Positions 15,421 to 24,992 of a stretch of 64,000 bases of DNA are shown piece by piece. The notes below the pieces were generated by a model. The model did not search any database and was not told where the DNA came from. It saw nothing but the letters and a program-made list of their open reading frames with translations. The stretch is taken from positions 186,001 through 250,000 of the forward strand of contig JAZKZV010000017.1 of assembly GCA_045612845.1 (NCBI GenBank). Direction: 5' to 3'. The DNA is from Ornithomonoglobus_A sp045612845. GTDB taxonomy: Bacteria; Bacillota; Clostridia; UBA1381. A program made the translations under genes and the position numbers. How positions within the stretch are numbered: the stretch's first letter is position 1; each line of letters begins with the position of its first letter.

Positions 15421-16671
15421 TCATACCAATTCGTCAAACAATCCGTCAACCGAGTTTACAGGTCCAAGAGCAGTAATACACAATGTGGATTTATCAAAAA
15501 TTCTGTCTATTATTTTTGCAACATCATCTGTTGTAACAGCATCAATTTTATGCAACATTTCATCTTGTGTGTATATTGGTTTATTTAGTAATAATGAACG
15601 TCCCGCACCCTGCATTCTTGCACTTGTACTTTCAGCACTAAGGATATAACTGCCTTTTAGCTGTCTTTTTGAGGCTTCAACCTCCTCATATGATATTTTT
15701 TCCGTTTTTACTCTGTTTATCTCCTTACAAACAAGTGAACATACATTTTTTAAGTTATCTGCATTCATTGCAGCGGAAATATCAAATGTTCCGCAATCTA
15801 TATATGCACAATGCCCGGCACCTATTGAATATACAAGTCCGTACTTTTCGCGTATATTCTGAAATAGTCTCGACGACATACCGCTACCGAAAATATTATT
15901 AAATACAAGCAGTGGCATTACTGACTCGTCATACACATCAATCCCGTTAAATGACGTAACTATTTGCACCTGTTCTATGTCTTTTTCCCTTACTATATTT
16001 TTGGGAACATAAAAACATTTTTCCATATCCGGTCCTTTATCCGCAATTTTTTGTGTCCCAAAATATTTTTGTGCCACATCAAAAAACCTCTCATCATAAT
16101 TTCCTGCAACAGATATTATAATATTTTTTGATGTGTAGTGGGTTTTTATATAATCGCGCATTATATCTGAATTTATATTTGCTAAACTCTCTTTTGTTCC
16201 CAAAACAGTTCTGCCAAGAGGTGTATCGCCCCATACCGCCTCGGAGGCAAGGTCAAAAACCAAATCTTCGGGGCTATCCTCATACATACCTATTTCTTCG
16301 TATATAACATTCCGTTCGAGCTCTATATCTTCATTTTTAAGCAGCGACGAAAATAACATATCCGAGAGTACATCCATTGCAATGTCAGCATGCGAGTCAA
16401 GCGTTTTTGTATAAAAACAGGTATATTCACGTGCAGTAAATGCATTTATCATTCCGCCAACCGAGTCTATTGTATATGCAATATCCTTTGCACTGCGTTT
16501 TTGTGTCCCCTTAAAAAGCATATGCTCTATAAAATGCGATATACCGTTTATGTTTTTATCCTCATGCCTTGAGCCATTCCCTATCCACACGCCTATAGAT
16601 ACCGACCTTAAATGCGGTATTTTTTCTGCAATTATTCTTATTCCGTTATCGAGCGTCTTATATTCGTACAT
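15421..16671 (-). CDS. M16-family zinc peptidase (processing-protease type)
   Basis: A 416-residue metallopeptidase of the YmxG/MPP-beta type. The inverted zinc motif HFIEH (HxxEH) lies at about residues 46-50, with the third ligand glutamate in the ELERNVIYEEI segment some 75 residues later. The C-terminal half contains the paired non-catalytic domain with the usual SRLFQNIREKYGLVYS loop. No signal peptide is visible. The Bacillus homologue lies near the polynucleotide phosphorylase and dpaA loci, but here the gene stands alone with its own promoter. Natural substrates are unknown. Confidence 0.9.
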   Translation of the reverse strand: MYEYKTLDNGIRIIAEKIPHLRSVSIGVWIGNGSRHEDKNINGISHFIEHMLFKGTQKRSAKDIAYTIDSVGGMINAFTAREYTCFYTKTLDSHADIAMDVLSDMLFSSLLKNEDIELERNVIYEEIGMYEDSPEDLVFDLASEAVWGDTPLGRTVLGTKESLANINSDIMRDYIKTHYTSKNIIISVAGNYDERFFDVAQKYFGTQKIADKGPDMEKCFYVPKNIVREKDIEQVQIVTSFNGIDVYDESVMPLLVFNNIFGSGMSSRLFQNIREKYGLVYSIGAGHCAYIDCGTFDISAAMNADNLKNVCSLVCKEINRVKTEKISYEEVEASKRQLKGSYILSAESTSARMQGAGRSLLLNKPIYTQDEMLHKIDAVTTDDVAKIIDRIFDKSTLCITALGPVNSVDGLFDELV

Positions 16672-16704
16672 AGTATCTCCATTCTTTTATTTACTACAAT
16701 GCTA

Positions 16705-16733
16705 ATTATAACAACTATTTATTTAAAAGTCAA
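16705..16733 (-). promoter_or_regulatory. Promoter of the M16 peptidase gene
   Basis: Minus-strand TTGACT and TATAAT with a 17-base spacer, about 35 bases before the start codon. Confidence 0.8.
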
Positions 16734-16765
16734 CTGCAAACACAACGCTTTTTATTACAAACGTA

Positions 16766-16794
16766 TTGACGTACATGTTATTTTTTGTTATAAT
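16766..16794 (+). promoter_or_regulatory. Promoter of asp23-fakA-recG
   Basis: TTGACG and TATAAT with a 17-base spacer, 70 bases before the Asp23 start. It is divergent from the M16 peptidase promoter. Confidence 0.8.
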
Positions 16795-16863
16795 ATATAA
16801 TGGATTGTAAAGACTAAAAATAAATTTCTTAAATATACTATATGTAGAAAGGACTGATTTTCT

Positions 16864-17217
16864 ATGATTTTAAAGACCGACGGAGGTTTAGGTGATGTTA
16901 CTGTATCAAACTCAGTTGTGGCACAAATTGCCGGCGAAGCGGCATCAAGATGCTACGGAGTTGTTGGCATGGCATCAAAAAACAAAACAGACGGTATTGT
17001 AAGTCTTCTCATGCCCGATACAATGACAAAAGGCATCAATGTTAATGTTGTTGATGGCGGAATTGTTGTTGAGTTGCATATTATCGTTGAATACGGTGTA
17101 AATATAAATACCATCTGCAAAAGCATAGTAAATCGTGTACGCTATACTATCGAGCAAGCTGTAGGCTTAAAGGTTACAAGAGCAGATGTCAAGGTGGAAG
17201 GCGTAAGGGTGGACTAA
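16864..17217 (+). CDS. Asp23/Gls24-family protein (YloU-like)
   Basis: A 117-residue member of the Asp23/Gls24 (DUF322) family, small alpha/beta proteins linked with the cell envelope and alkaline stress in Firmicutes. Typical features are an N-terminal GDVTVSNSVVAQIAGEAA segment, EHLIVEYG-like VVELHIIVEYGVNI, and VTRADVKVEGVRV at the end. GAAAGGA precedes the ATG. Its stop codon overlaps the start of fakA by one base. The order yloU-yloV-recG is conserved in Firmicutes. Confidence 0.92.
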   Translation: MILKTDGGLGDVTVSNSVVAQIAGEAASRCYGVVGMASKNKTDGIVSLLMPDTMTKGINVNVVDGGIVVELHIIVEYGVNINTICKSIVNRVRYTIEQAVGLKVTRADVKVEGVRVD

Positions 17218-18902
17218 TGAATAAATTAAATGGATTAGATTTTGCCGGGATGATAATATCCGGTGCAAATAATCTATATAACAATAAAGCAAAAGTTGAT
17301 GAATTAAACGTATTCCCCGTACCTGACGGAGATACGGGAACAAATATGTCGCTTACAATGATGGCAATGTCAACGGAGTTGCAGACCAAAACAGATATTT
17401 CTCTTACAAAAACCGCTGATGCTATGGCATTTTCTACACTTCGCGGTGCAAGAGGAAACTCTGGTGTTATTTTGTCACAATTCTTCAGAGGAATTTCTAA
17501 AAGCTTAAAAGGCAAAACAGAGTGTAGCGCAAAAGAAATAGCCGACGCACTTATGTCGGGCTCAGATGCTGCATACAAAGCTGTAATGAAGCCTACTGAG
17601 GGAACAATCCTTACTGTTGCACGTGAGGCTGCAACAGGCGCGCAAATGACTGCCGGCGAATGTGATGATATTTTATCCGTTTTTGACGGTGCCCTATCAC
17701 GCGGTTCAAAAGCACTTGCTCACACCCCGGAACTTTTACCTACACTTAAGAAAGCCGGTGTTGTAGATGCCGGAGGTCAGGGTTGGATATGTGTTTTAGA
17801 GGGCGCACTTCACTATTTAAAAAACGGCGAGATTATAGAAAAAAACGACGGCAGCGAAACAAGTGTTCCTGTAATTTCAAAACCTGAGACGGTTGTTAAA
17901 GAAGAAATAAAGTTTAAATACTGTACCGAGTTCATTATAGAAAAATACGAGAGCGGTGCAGAAGTAGACAGCTTCAGAGACGCCATTTCACCAAAAGGCG
18001 ATTGTATGCTTGTAATAGATGACGAGGATGTGGTAAAGGTACATATCCACACCAATAATCCGGGCTTTGTTCTCGAAGAAGCAATAAAGCTTGGTGAAAT
18101 GATAAATCTTAAAATAGATAATATGAAACATCAGCATGAATCTATTATCGAGGATAAGTCTGTACCAAGAGTTGCAAAAGTAGAAATTACGAATTCCAAA
18201 AAATCAACTTCAAAGAAGTCAAGCGAGCAACCAACAAAAGATTATGGCTTTGCATCAGTTTCCTGCGGAAAGGGTTTTAGTACAATCTTAAAAGACCTGG
18301 GAGTAGATAAGATAATCGAAGGCGGACAGACAATGAATCCGTCAACTGATGATATACTAAAGGCAGTAAAGCGCATAAAGGCAAAAACTGTTTTTGTGTT
18401 CCCGAACAACAAAAATATTATTATGGCAGCGCAACAGGTTAACGAGCTCGTTACAGATAAGAAGGTTATTGTAATTCCTACTGTTAATTTGCCGCAGTGC
18501 ATAAATGCTATGATAGAATTTAATGCACAAAAATCCCCCGAGGATAACGAAAAGGCCATGAACAAGGCAATTACACGCGTTGCGGTATCACAAATCACAT
18601 ATGCAGTAAGAGATACCGAAATCGACAACCTCGAAATCCATAAGGACGATATATTGGGTATTAAAGGCTCAGACATAACCATTGTCGGAAGAGATACCGA
18701 AAAGGTTGCCAAAGATTTGATTGATTCTATGATAAATGATGATACCGAAATAATAACCGTCTACTACGGTAAAGACACAAAAAAGTCAAAAGCAGAGGAC
18801 TTGGCAAAGTATCTTGAAGAAAAATATGAGGATGATGAAATAGAAGTTATGCTCAAAAACGGAGGTCAGAACGTTTATTATTATATCATAGGAATAGAAT
18901 AA
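17217..18902 (+). CDS. fakA: Fatty-acid kinase catalytic subunit (DAK2 domain, YloV/FakA)
   Basis: ATP-dependent kinase that phosphorylates fatty acids bound to a FakB (DegV) partner, feeding host or recycled acyl chains into phospholipids. The N-terminal ~200 residues are the DAK2 ATP-binding domain with PDGDTGTNMSLTM and RGARGNSGVILSQF. A central domain and a C-terminal DegV-like domain (from ~345) complete the normal ~560-residue length. Translation is coupled to Asp23 (one-base overlap) and to RecG (overlap at 18902). No fakB gene is in view. Confidence 0.9.
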   Translation: MNKLNGLDFAGMIISGANNLYNNKAKVDELNVFPVPDGDTGTNMSLTMMAMSTELQTKTDISLTKTADAMAFSTLRGARGNSGVILSQFFRGISKSLKGKTECSAKEIADALMSGSDAAYKAVMKPTEGTILTVAREAATGAQMTAGECDDILSVFDGALSRGSKALAHTPELLPTLKKAGVVDAGGQGWICVLEGALHYLKNGEIIEKNDGSETSVPVISKPETVVKEEIKFKYCTEFIIEKYESGAEVDSFRDAISPKGDCMLVIDDEDVVKVHIHTNNPGFVLEEAIKLGEMINLKIDNMKHQHESIIEDKSVPRVAKVEITNSKKSTSKKSSEQPTKDYGFASVSCGKGFSTILKDLGVDKIIEGGQTMNPSTDDILKAVKRIKAKTVFVFPNNKNIIMAAQQVNELVTDKKVIVIPTVNLPQCINAMIEFNAQKSPEDNEKAMNKAITRVAVSQITYAVRDTEIDNLEIHKDDILGIKGSDITIVGRDTEKVAKDLIDSMINDDTEIITVYYGKDTKKSKAEDLAKYLEEKYEDDEIEVMLKNGGQNVYYYIIGIE

Positions 18903-20929
18903 TGGATATAAAATATTTAAAGGGTGTGGGCGAAAAGAGAGCTGAGCTTTTCAACAAAAAAGGCATATACACAGTCGATGATTTGCTATATCTCTTCCCA
19001 CGCGCTCACGAGGACAGAACGGTATTAAAAAAAATAAATGAATGTATTGACGGAGAAACAGTGTGCTTATGTATCACTGTTTTTTCGCCTGTTCAAGACA
19101 GATATATACGAAAAAATATGCTTATTTCTACTATGATTGCGCACGACGAAACAGGCCGGATAACTGCCATTTGGTACAATAACAGATTTTTAACAGATAA
19201 ACTTGTACCGGGCGAAAAATACATTCTGTACGGTAAAATCGCCACAAGGCTTGGTAAAAAGGAGATACTAAATCCAATATTCGAAAAAACAGACCAGCTT
19301 CATTTTACGGGCAAAATAATACCCATCTATCCACTTACGGGTAATCTTACCCAGAAAATAGTACAATCAACAATGGAAAAAGCACTCGAGTCAAAGGGTA
19401 AAATAGAGGAATATATTCCTGCTGATATCCGTGAGAAATATAAAATAGCCGAAATAAACTATGCCATGAAGAACATTCACTTCCCCGAGGACTTTAACAG
19501 CTACAACACCGCCCGTGAGCGTGTTGTTTTTGAGGAGTTGCTTATATTACAATTAGCTCTGTTTAACCATAAATCCGAAAAGGTTTCAAAAGACGGTCTT
19601 GTATTTTCAAATGTAGGACTTATACGCGATTTTACTGATACTCTGCCATTTGAACTCACAAACGCACAAAAACGCACACTAAACGAAATTGCAGCAGATG
19701 TAAAAAGCGGCAAGGTTATGAACAGACTTGTCCAGGGCGACGTAGGAAGCGGTAAAACCGCAGTTGCAGCAGCTGCTATATATCTTAGTGTTAAAAATGG
19801 TGCTCAAGCTGCCATGATGGTACCTACAGATATTCTTGCATCACAACACTTCGATACTTTGTCCGCTTTCTTTAAGGGCATGGGTATAGAAATTGTAAAG
19901 CTTTCGGGTACAATGAAAGCGAGCGAAAAGCGCGGGGCACTAAGTAAAATCCAAAGCGGAGATGCACACGTCATTGTAGGAACTCACGCTCTCATTCAGG
20001 ATAATGTAACTTTTAAGAATCTCGGACTTGTTGTTGCAGATGAGCAACACCGCTTTGGCGTTGAGCAACGCGCAAAGCTTGCAGCAAAGGGACAAAACCC
20101 TCATATGCTGTTGATGTCTGCAACTCCAATACCACGAACTCTTGCACTTATCCTTTACGGAGACCTTGATGTAAGTGTTATAGACGAGCTTCCTCCGGGC
20201 AGAAAGACAGTTAAAACATATGCAGTTGACGAGTCTATGCGAAGAAGAATATACACATTTGCAGAGAAAACCGTCAAGGAGGGTGCACAGGTATATATTG
20301 TATGTCCGCTTGTTGAAGAAACAGAAAAAAACGACCTCCAAAATGCAGTGGACTTATGTGAAAAGCTTTCTAAGTCCTTTCCTCACCTGAACATTGGTGT
20401 TGTCCACGGAAAAATGAAGCAAAAGGAAAAGGATTCCATAATGAACAGCTTTATGGAGGGCAAAACTGATATTCTTGTATCCACAACCGTAATAGAGGTT
20501 GGCGTAAATGTTCCCAATGCAAGCGTGATGATTATAGAGAATGCAGAAAGATTCGGTCTCTCACAACTGCACCAGTTACGAGGTCGTGTAGGCAGAGGTA
20601 ATACTCAATCATACTGCATACTATTTAACAACGGTCTTGGCGAAGTTGCAAAAAAGAGAATGGAAACAATGACAATCTCAAACGACGGTTTTTATATAAG
20701 TGAGCAGGATTTAAAATTAAGAGGCCCGGGCGACTTTTTTGGCACACGTCAACACGGCTTGCCCGAAATGAGAATCGCAAATTTATTTGATGATAGGGAT
20801 ATCTTAAAGCTTGCGCAACAGGCTGCCGCCGATATAATGGCAGAAGATAAATATCTTTTAAGCGATAAATATAAGCTTTTAAAAGAAAAATGCAATAAGA
20901 TTTTAAAGTCTGATATTGCAATGAATTAA
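18902..20929 (+). CDS. recG: ATP-dependent DNA helicase RecG
   Basis: Branch-migrates Holliday junctions and reverses stalled forks. The 675-residue protein has an N-terminal wedge (OB) domain, then helicase motifs I (GDVGSGKTAVAA), II (DEQH), III (SATPIPRTL), V and VI (QLHQLRGRVGRG), and a C-terminal TRG region (RGPGDFFGTRQHG). The start ATG overlaps the fakA stop. It is the third gene of the asp23 operon; a HAD phosphatase gene follows after 18 bases. Confidence 0.97.
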   Translation: MDIKYLKGVGEKRAELFNKKGIYTVDDLLYLFPRAHEDRTVLKKINECIDGETVCLCITVFSPVQDRYIRKNMLISTMIAHDETGRITAIWYNNRFLTDKLVPGEKYILYGKIATRLGKKEILNPIFEKTDQLHFTGKIIPIYPLTGNLTQKIVQSTMEKALESKGKIEEYIPADIREKYKIAEINYAMKNIHFPEDFNSYNTARERVVFEELLILQLALFNHKSEKVSKDGLVFSNVGLIRDFTDTLPFELTNAQKRTLNEIAADVKSGKVMNRLVQGDVGSGKTAVAAAAIYLSVKNGAQAAMMVPTDILASQHFDTLSAFFKGMGIEIVKLSGTMKASEKRGALSKIQSGDAHVIVGTHALIQDNVTFKNLGLVVADEQHRFGVEQRAKLAAKGQNPHMLLMSATPIPRTLALILYGDLDVSVIDELPPGRKTVKTYAVDESMRRRIYTFAEKTVKEGAQVYIVCPLVEETEKNDLQNAVDLCEKLSKSFPHLNIGVVHGKMKQKEKDSIMNSFMEGKTDILVSTTVIEVGVNVPNASVMIIENAERFGLSQLHQLRGRVGRGNTQSYCILFNNGLGEVAKKRMETMTISNDGFYISEQDLKLRGPGDFFGTRQHGLPEMRIANLFDDRDILKLAQQAAADIMAEDKYLLSDKYKLLKEKCNKILKSDIAMN

Positions 20930-20947
20930 CAATCAGGAGAAAAAAAT

Positions 20948-21610
20948 ATGATAAAACTATGTATATTCGACCTTGACGGAACTCTTGTGGATTCGCTTGG
21001 CGGCATTGCACATTTTGGAAACTATACCCTCAGGACTATGGGTTATGATGAAATAGATTCTGAGAATTTTAAGTATTTTGCCGGAGATGGTAAGAAAACA
21101 CTTTTACATCGGATGCTTAAATATCACAATATAGATACACCTGAAATATTTTCCAGGGCAGAGCTTATATATGACAGAGCCTATGAGGGTAACCCCCTCG
21201 AAAAAACAACTGTCTTTGACGGAATACCCGACCTTTTAAAAAACCTTAAAAAGAAGAATCTCCGTCTTGCAGTATGCTCGAACAAACCTGATAATGTAGT
21301 ATGCGACATTGTAAAAACAATATTTGGCGATATGTTTGATATTGTTATAGGACAAAAGGATAATCAAAAGAAAAAACCTGAACCCGATATAGCACTGAAA
21401 ATAGCAGAGCATTGCGGTGTTTCAGCATGTGAGTGTCTCTTTATAGGAGATTCGAATGTTGATATTCTGACTGCAAAAAATGCTAAAATGCACTCTTGCG
21501 GAGTATTATGGGGTTTTCGTGATTTTGATGAACTCAAAGAGGCGGGCGCAGATTTTATTATATCCGACCCGAACGAAATCTTAAATATAGTAAATGGAGA
21601 CTTATTATGA
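20948..21610 (+). CDS. HAD-superfamily phosphatase (phosphoglycolate phosphatase-like)
   Basis: A 220-residue HAD subfamily IA hydrolase. Motif I is FDLDGTLVDS with the nucleophilic Asp, motif II is AVCSNKPD, and motif IV is FIGDSNVDI. The alpha-helical cap between motif I and II fits the Gph/PpaX group, which dephosphorylates 2-phosphoglycolate or pyrophosphate; substrate cannot be fixed from sequence. CAGGAG precedes the ATG. The stop overlaps the malQ start by four bases, so the two are translationally coupled. Confidence 0.88.
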   Translation: MIKLCIFDLDGTLVDSLGGIAHFGNYTLRTMGYDEIDSENFKYFAGDGKKTLLHRMLKYHNIDTPEIFSRAELIYDRAYEGNPLEKTTVFDGIPDLLKNLKKKNLRLAVCSNKPDNVVCDIVKTIFGDMFDIVIGQKDNQKKKPEPDIALKIAEHCGVSACECLFIGDSNVDILTAKNAKMHSCGVLWGFRDFDELKEAGADFIISDPNEILNIVNGDLL

Positions 21611-23094
21611 GAGCAAGTGGTATTTTAATGCATATATCCTCACTACCCTCAAAATATGGCATAGGCACAATGGGTAAAGAGGCATACAATTTTGTCGATT
21701 TTTTGGCTAAGTCAAAACAAGCGTACTGGCAAATACTACCCCTTTCCCCTACAAGCTACGGAGATTCACCATATCAGTCATTTTCCACTCATGCGGGAAA
21801 TCCCTATTTTATTGACCTTGACATTCTCTGTGAGGAGGGGCTTTTGGAGCAATCGGAAATTGACGCAGTACAATGGGATTTTGGCAAGGACGAGGTTGAC
21901 TACTCAAATATATATTTCTATCGTTTTGATATTTTAAGAAAGGCATATGAGAGATTTTTAAAAACAGATTTGACTGCTTTTAATTCGTTCTTAGAGGAAA
22001 ATGAAATCTGGATTTCAAACTACGCACTTTTTATGAGCATAAAATATGCCAACGAGGGCAAGTGTTGGCTCGAATGGGATAATGCTCTTAGAATGCGCGA
22101 CCCTCATTCTCTGTGGCTTTTTAAAACCAAACACCAGAAAGATGTTGAATTCTGGGAATTTTTACAGTTTAAATTTTTTGAGCAATGGCAAAGGCTTAAG
22201 ACTTATGCAAACGAAAAGGGTATAAAAATAATAGGCGATATACCAATCTACGTAGCTATCGACAGTGCCGACGTGTGGGTATCTCCCGACTTATTCGACT
22301 TGGACGAAAATCTTGTACCAAAATCAGTTGCAGGCTGCCCGCCTGATATTTTCTCTGACACCGGTCAGCTTTGGGGAAATCCTCTATATAACTGGGAAAG
22401 ACATCATCAAACGGATTATAACTGGTGGATAGAGCGGCTAAGGTTTTCTACAATGCTCTATGATATTGTAAGAATAGACCACTTTAAGGGTTTTGAGAGC
22501 TACTACAGTATCCCCTATGGTGATAAGGATGCCACAAATGGCGAATGGAAAAAGGGTCCGGGTGCTCAGTTCTTTAAGTTTATAGAAAGCAAGGCGGGAA
22601 AACTACCGCTCATTGCCGAGGATTTGGGATTTTTAACTGACGAAGTAATTGCAATGTTAAACGAGTGTTCTTTCCCGGGAATGCGAGTTTTGGAGTTTGC
22701 ATTTGACTCTGACGATAACATCTATCTCCCCCACAACCACACAAAAAACTGCGTGGTATATGTAGGCACTCACGACAACAACACAATTATTGGTTGGTTA
22801 AGCGAGGCAGATAAAAAAACTGTTGAGTTTTGCAAGAGGTACATAAATGCCGAAAATATGACCCAAAAAGAACTTGTATGGGCAATTATAAAAACTGCAT
22901 TTGCAAGTGTTGGTGATACGGTAATTATTCAGATGCAGGATTATTTAGAGCTTGGCTCCGAGTCGAGAATGAACTTCCCGTCTACAATGGGTACTAACTG
23001 GAGATGGCGCATGAAAAATGGCACTTTAACAGATGAGCTTTCCAAAAAAATCGCAGATATAACAAAGACATACGGAAGATGCCATTTTAATTAG
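21607..23094 (+). CDS. malQ: 4-alpha-glucanotransferase (amylomaltase, GH77)
   Basis: Moves alpha-1,4-glucan segments between maltodextrins and releases glucose; used in glycogen and starch breakdown. The full-length 495-residue protein opens with RASGILMHISSLPS. It carries the GH77 catalytic residues in VRIDHFKGF (nucleophile Asp), LPLIAEDLG (acid/base Glu) and GTHDNN (third Asp). It overlaps the HAD gene by four bases and is last in the asp23-fakA-recG-HAD-malQ string, followed by a large hairpin at 23112-23209. Confidence 0.96.
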   Translation: MRASGILMHISSLPSKYGIGTMGKEAYNFVDFLAKSKQAYWQILPLSPTSYGDSPYQSFSTHAGNPYFIDLDILCEEGLLEQSEIDAVQWDFGKDEVDYSNIYFYRFDILRKAYERFLKTDLTAFNSFLEENEIWISNYALFMSIKYANEGKCWLEWDNALRMRDPHSLWLFKTKHQKDVEFWEFLQFKFFEQWQRLKTYANEKGIKIIGDIPIYVAIDSADVWVSPDLFDLDENLVPKSVAGCPPDIFSDTGQLWGNPLYNWERHHQTDYNWWIERLRFSTMLYDIVRIDHFKGFESYYSIPYGDKDATNGEWKKGPGAQFFKFIESKAGKLPLIAEDLGFLTDEVIAMLNECSFPGMRVLEFAFDSDDNIYLPHNHTKNCVVYVGTHDNNTIIGWLSEADKKTVEFCKRYINAENMTQKELVWAIIKTAFASVGDTVIIQMQDYLELGSESRMNFPSTMGTNWRWRMKNGTLTDELSKKIADITKTYGRCHFN

Positions 23095-23111
23095 GTGTAC
23101 AATATATAACA

Positions 23112-23215
23112 ACAGAGAGGACGGTTTGTATAAATTCGTTATTGCGAGTTTTAAATCCACAGGATTTATCTGTTTGAGCAATAGAATTTATACAGACTGC
23201 CCTCTCTGTTTTTGT
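23112..23215 (+). repeat. 98-base imperfect inverted repeat, probable terminator or MITE-like element
   Basis: Outer arms of ~32 bases (start ACAGAGAGG, end CCTCTCTGT) pair with a few mismatches and a 2-base bulge; TAAATCC-ACA-GGATTTA forms an inner hairpin. The right end runs into TTTTTG. It can terminate malQ transcripts, but the stem is far longer than the other terminators here, so a small palindromic insertion is possible. Confidence 0.6.
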
Positions 23216-23289
23216 AATATTGTTTACAAAAACAGGCTGTTCATAAGTTTTTGGATTATTTGTAAATATATTGTAATATGCCGAATATC

Positions 23290-23318
23290 TTGACAATTTT
23301 CCTCAAATATTGTATTAT
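23290..23318 (+). promoter_or_regulatory. Promoter of ruvAB
   Basis: TTGACA and TATTAT with a 17-base spacer, 42 bases before the ruvA GTG. No SOS (LexA) box of the GAACN4GTTC type is seen nearby. Confidence 0.8.
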
Positions 23319-23359
23319 GTAAATAGAAGAATTTTGAAAAATCTTTAAGGAGAAGCTTT

Positions 23360-23950
23360 GTGTATTACTATATAAAAGGAACTTTAGAAAAAAAAGACAC
23401 TAACTTTGTCGTTATAGACTCACATGGTGTGGGATATTTAATATACACATCACTTTTAAGTCTGGATTCTGTAGGAAACATCGGAGATTTTGTAACCATG
23501 TACACTTATCTTAATGTACGTGAAGATGCAATGGAGCTCTATGGCTTTACAACTATCGAGGAAAAGGAAATGTTTACAAGGCTCATTTCTGTTTCGGGCG
23601 TTGGTCCTAAGGTTGCTCTTTCTATACTCTCAGTTACTACTCCCGAGAAGTTTGCTGTTGCAGTTATCACAAACGATATAAAAACAATTACAAAAGCTTC
23701 GGGTGTCGGTCCTAAAATGGCACAGCGTGTTATTTTAGAGTTAAAGGATAAGCTTAAAACAGAGGACTTGGATGTTGACATTGAAGTATCGCAAACCAAT
23801 ACCGACACAACCTCAAAAACCGAGGCAATAAGTGCCTTGGTAGTATTGGGTTACACAAGCGATGCAGCAAGAAAGGCAGTCGCAAAAGTTGCAGACGGTC
23901 TTACTACTGAGGAAGTTATAAAAAAGGCTCTCGCAATACTTATGATATAA
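23360..23950 (+). CDS. ruvA: Holliday junction DNA helicase subunit RuvA
   Basis: Junction-binding tetramer that loads the RuvB motor. The 196-residue protein has an N-terminal OB fold (to ~62), two helix-hairpin-helix motifs (SVSGVGPKVALSIL and ASGVGPKMAQRVI) and the C-terminal RuvB-binding three-helix domain (EAISALVVLGY). Start is GTG at 23360 with AAGGAGAA upstream. RuvB follows after 12 bases; no ruvC is present here. Confidence 0.96.
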   Translation: MYYYIKGTLEKKDTNFVVIDSHGVGYLIYTSLLSLDSVGNIGDFVTMYTYLNVREDAMELYGFTTIEEKEMFTRLISVSGVGPKVALSILSVTTPEKFAVAVITNDIKTITKASGVGPKMAQRVILELKDKLKTEDLDVDIEVSQTNTDTTSKTEAISALVVLGYTSDAARKAVAKVADGLTTEEVIKKALAILMI

Positions 23951-23962
23951 GGAGAATTTAAC

Positions 23963-24970
23963 TTGTTTGACGAAGAAGAAAGATTTGTAACAAGCGGATT
24001 TGTCAGCGAAGACGCAGAAATTGAATATGGCTTGCGTCCCAAGACGCTCGACGAATATGTAGGACAGGAAAAAGCAAAAGAAAATCTCAGCGTATACATA
24101 GAAGCGGCAAAAAGCCGCCGCGAAGCACTCGACCATGTTTTATTATATGGTCCACCGGGGCTTGGAAAAACAACTCTTGCCGGAATTATTGCAAACGAAA
24201 TGGGTGTAAATATAAGAATAACATCAGGCCCTGCAATAGAAAAAGCAGGTGATTTGGCGGCAATTCTTACTAACCTTTCGGAGCATGATATTTTGTTTAT
24301 TGACGAAATTCATCGTATGTCCAAAACCGTTGAGGAGATTTTGTATCCTGCAATGGAGGACTACGCATTGGATATTATAATAGGCAAAGGCCCTGCAGCA
24401 AAGTCTATACGTATAGATTTACCTAAGTTTACACTTATAGGCGCTACAACAAGAGCAGGACTTTTAAGTGCACCATTAAGAGACCGTTTTGGTGTTATAA
24501 GCCGCCTTGAGCTATATTCAACCGAAGAACTAAAAAATATTGTAATACGAAGCGCCTCGCTTTTAGATGTCGAAATAGATGAGGACGGTGCAGCAGAAAT
24601 AGCCTCGCGCTCACGCGGAACACCACGTATTGCGAATAGATTCCTAAAGCGTGTACGCGACTTTGCTCAGGTTAAGGGAGATGGCAATATAGATTATAAA
24701 ACTGCGGATACTGCACTCAAGAAAATGGAAGTAGACGAGCTTGGTCTTGATACAATAGATTCACGTATGATAAAAACTATGATAGAAGCGTTTGACGGAG
24801 GTCCTGTAGGGCTCGATACATTGGCAGCCACTATTGGCGAAGAGGCAAACACTATCGAGGATGTTTACGAGCCATATCTTCTGCAACTTGGTTTTATATC
24901 ACGTACACCAAGGGGAAGAATTGCAACAAAGCTTGCATACGACCATTTTGGTTATAAATTCAGCGAATAA
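23963..24970 (+). CDS. ruvB: Holliday junction ATP-dependent helicase RuvB
   Basis: AAA+ hexameric motor for branch migration. The 335-residue protein has Walker A GPPGLGKTTLA, Walker B DEIHRM, sensor-1 ATTRAG, the arginine finger LRDRFGV and the C-terminal winged helix. Start is TTG at 23963 with AAGGAG eight bases upstream, twelve bases after ruvA. The cell-wall amidase gene follows after 22 bases and may be co-transcribed. Confidence 0.97.
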   Translation: MFDEEERFVTSGFVSEDAEIEYGLRPKTLDEYVGQEKAKENLSVYIEAAKSRREALDHVLLYGPPGLGKTTLAGIIANEMGVNIRITSGPAIEKAGDLAAILTNLSEHDILFIDEIHRMSKTVEEILYPAMEDYALDIIIGKGPAAKSIRIDLPKFTLIGATTRAGLLSAPLRDRFGVISRLELYSTEELKNIVIRSASLLDVEIDEDGAAEIASRSRGTPRIANRFLKRVRDFAQVKGDGNIDYKTADTALKKMEVDELGLDTIDSRMIKTMIEAFDGGPVGLDTLAATIGEEANTIEDVYEPYLLQLGFISRTPRGRIATKLAYDHFGYKFSE

Positions 24971-24992
24971 TTTTCTAACGGGAGGTGTTATT

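Noticed and set aside
24834..24992. A 53-codon N-terminal extension of the cell-wall amidase, overlapping ruvB
   Set aside because: It overlaps ruvB coding sequence and hides a clear signal peptide that starts at the TTG at 24993 behind GGGAGG.
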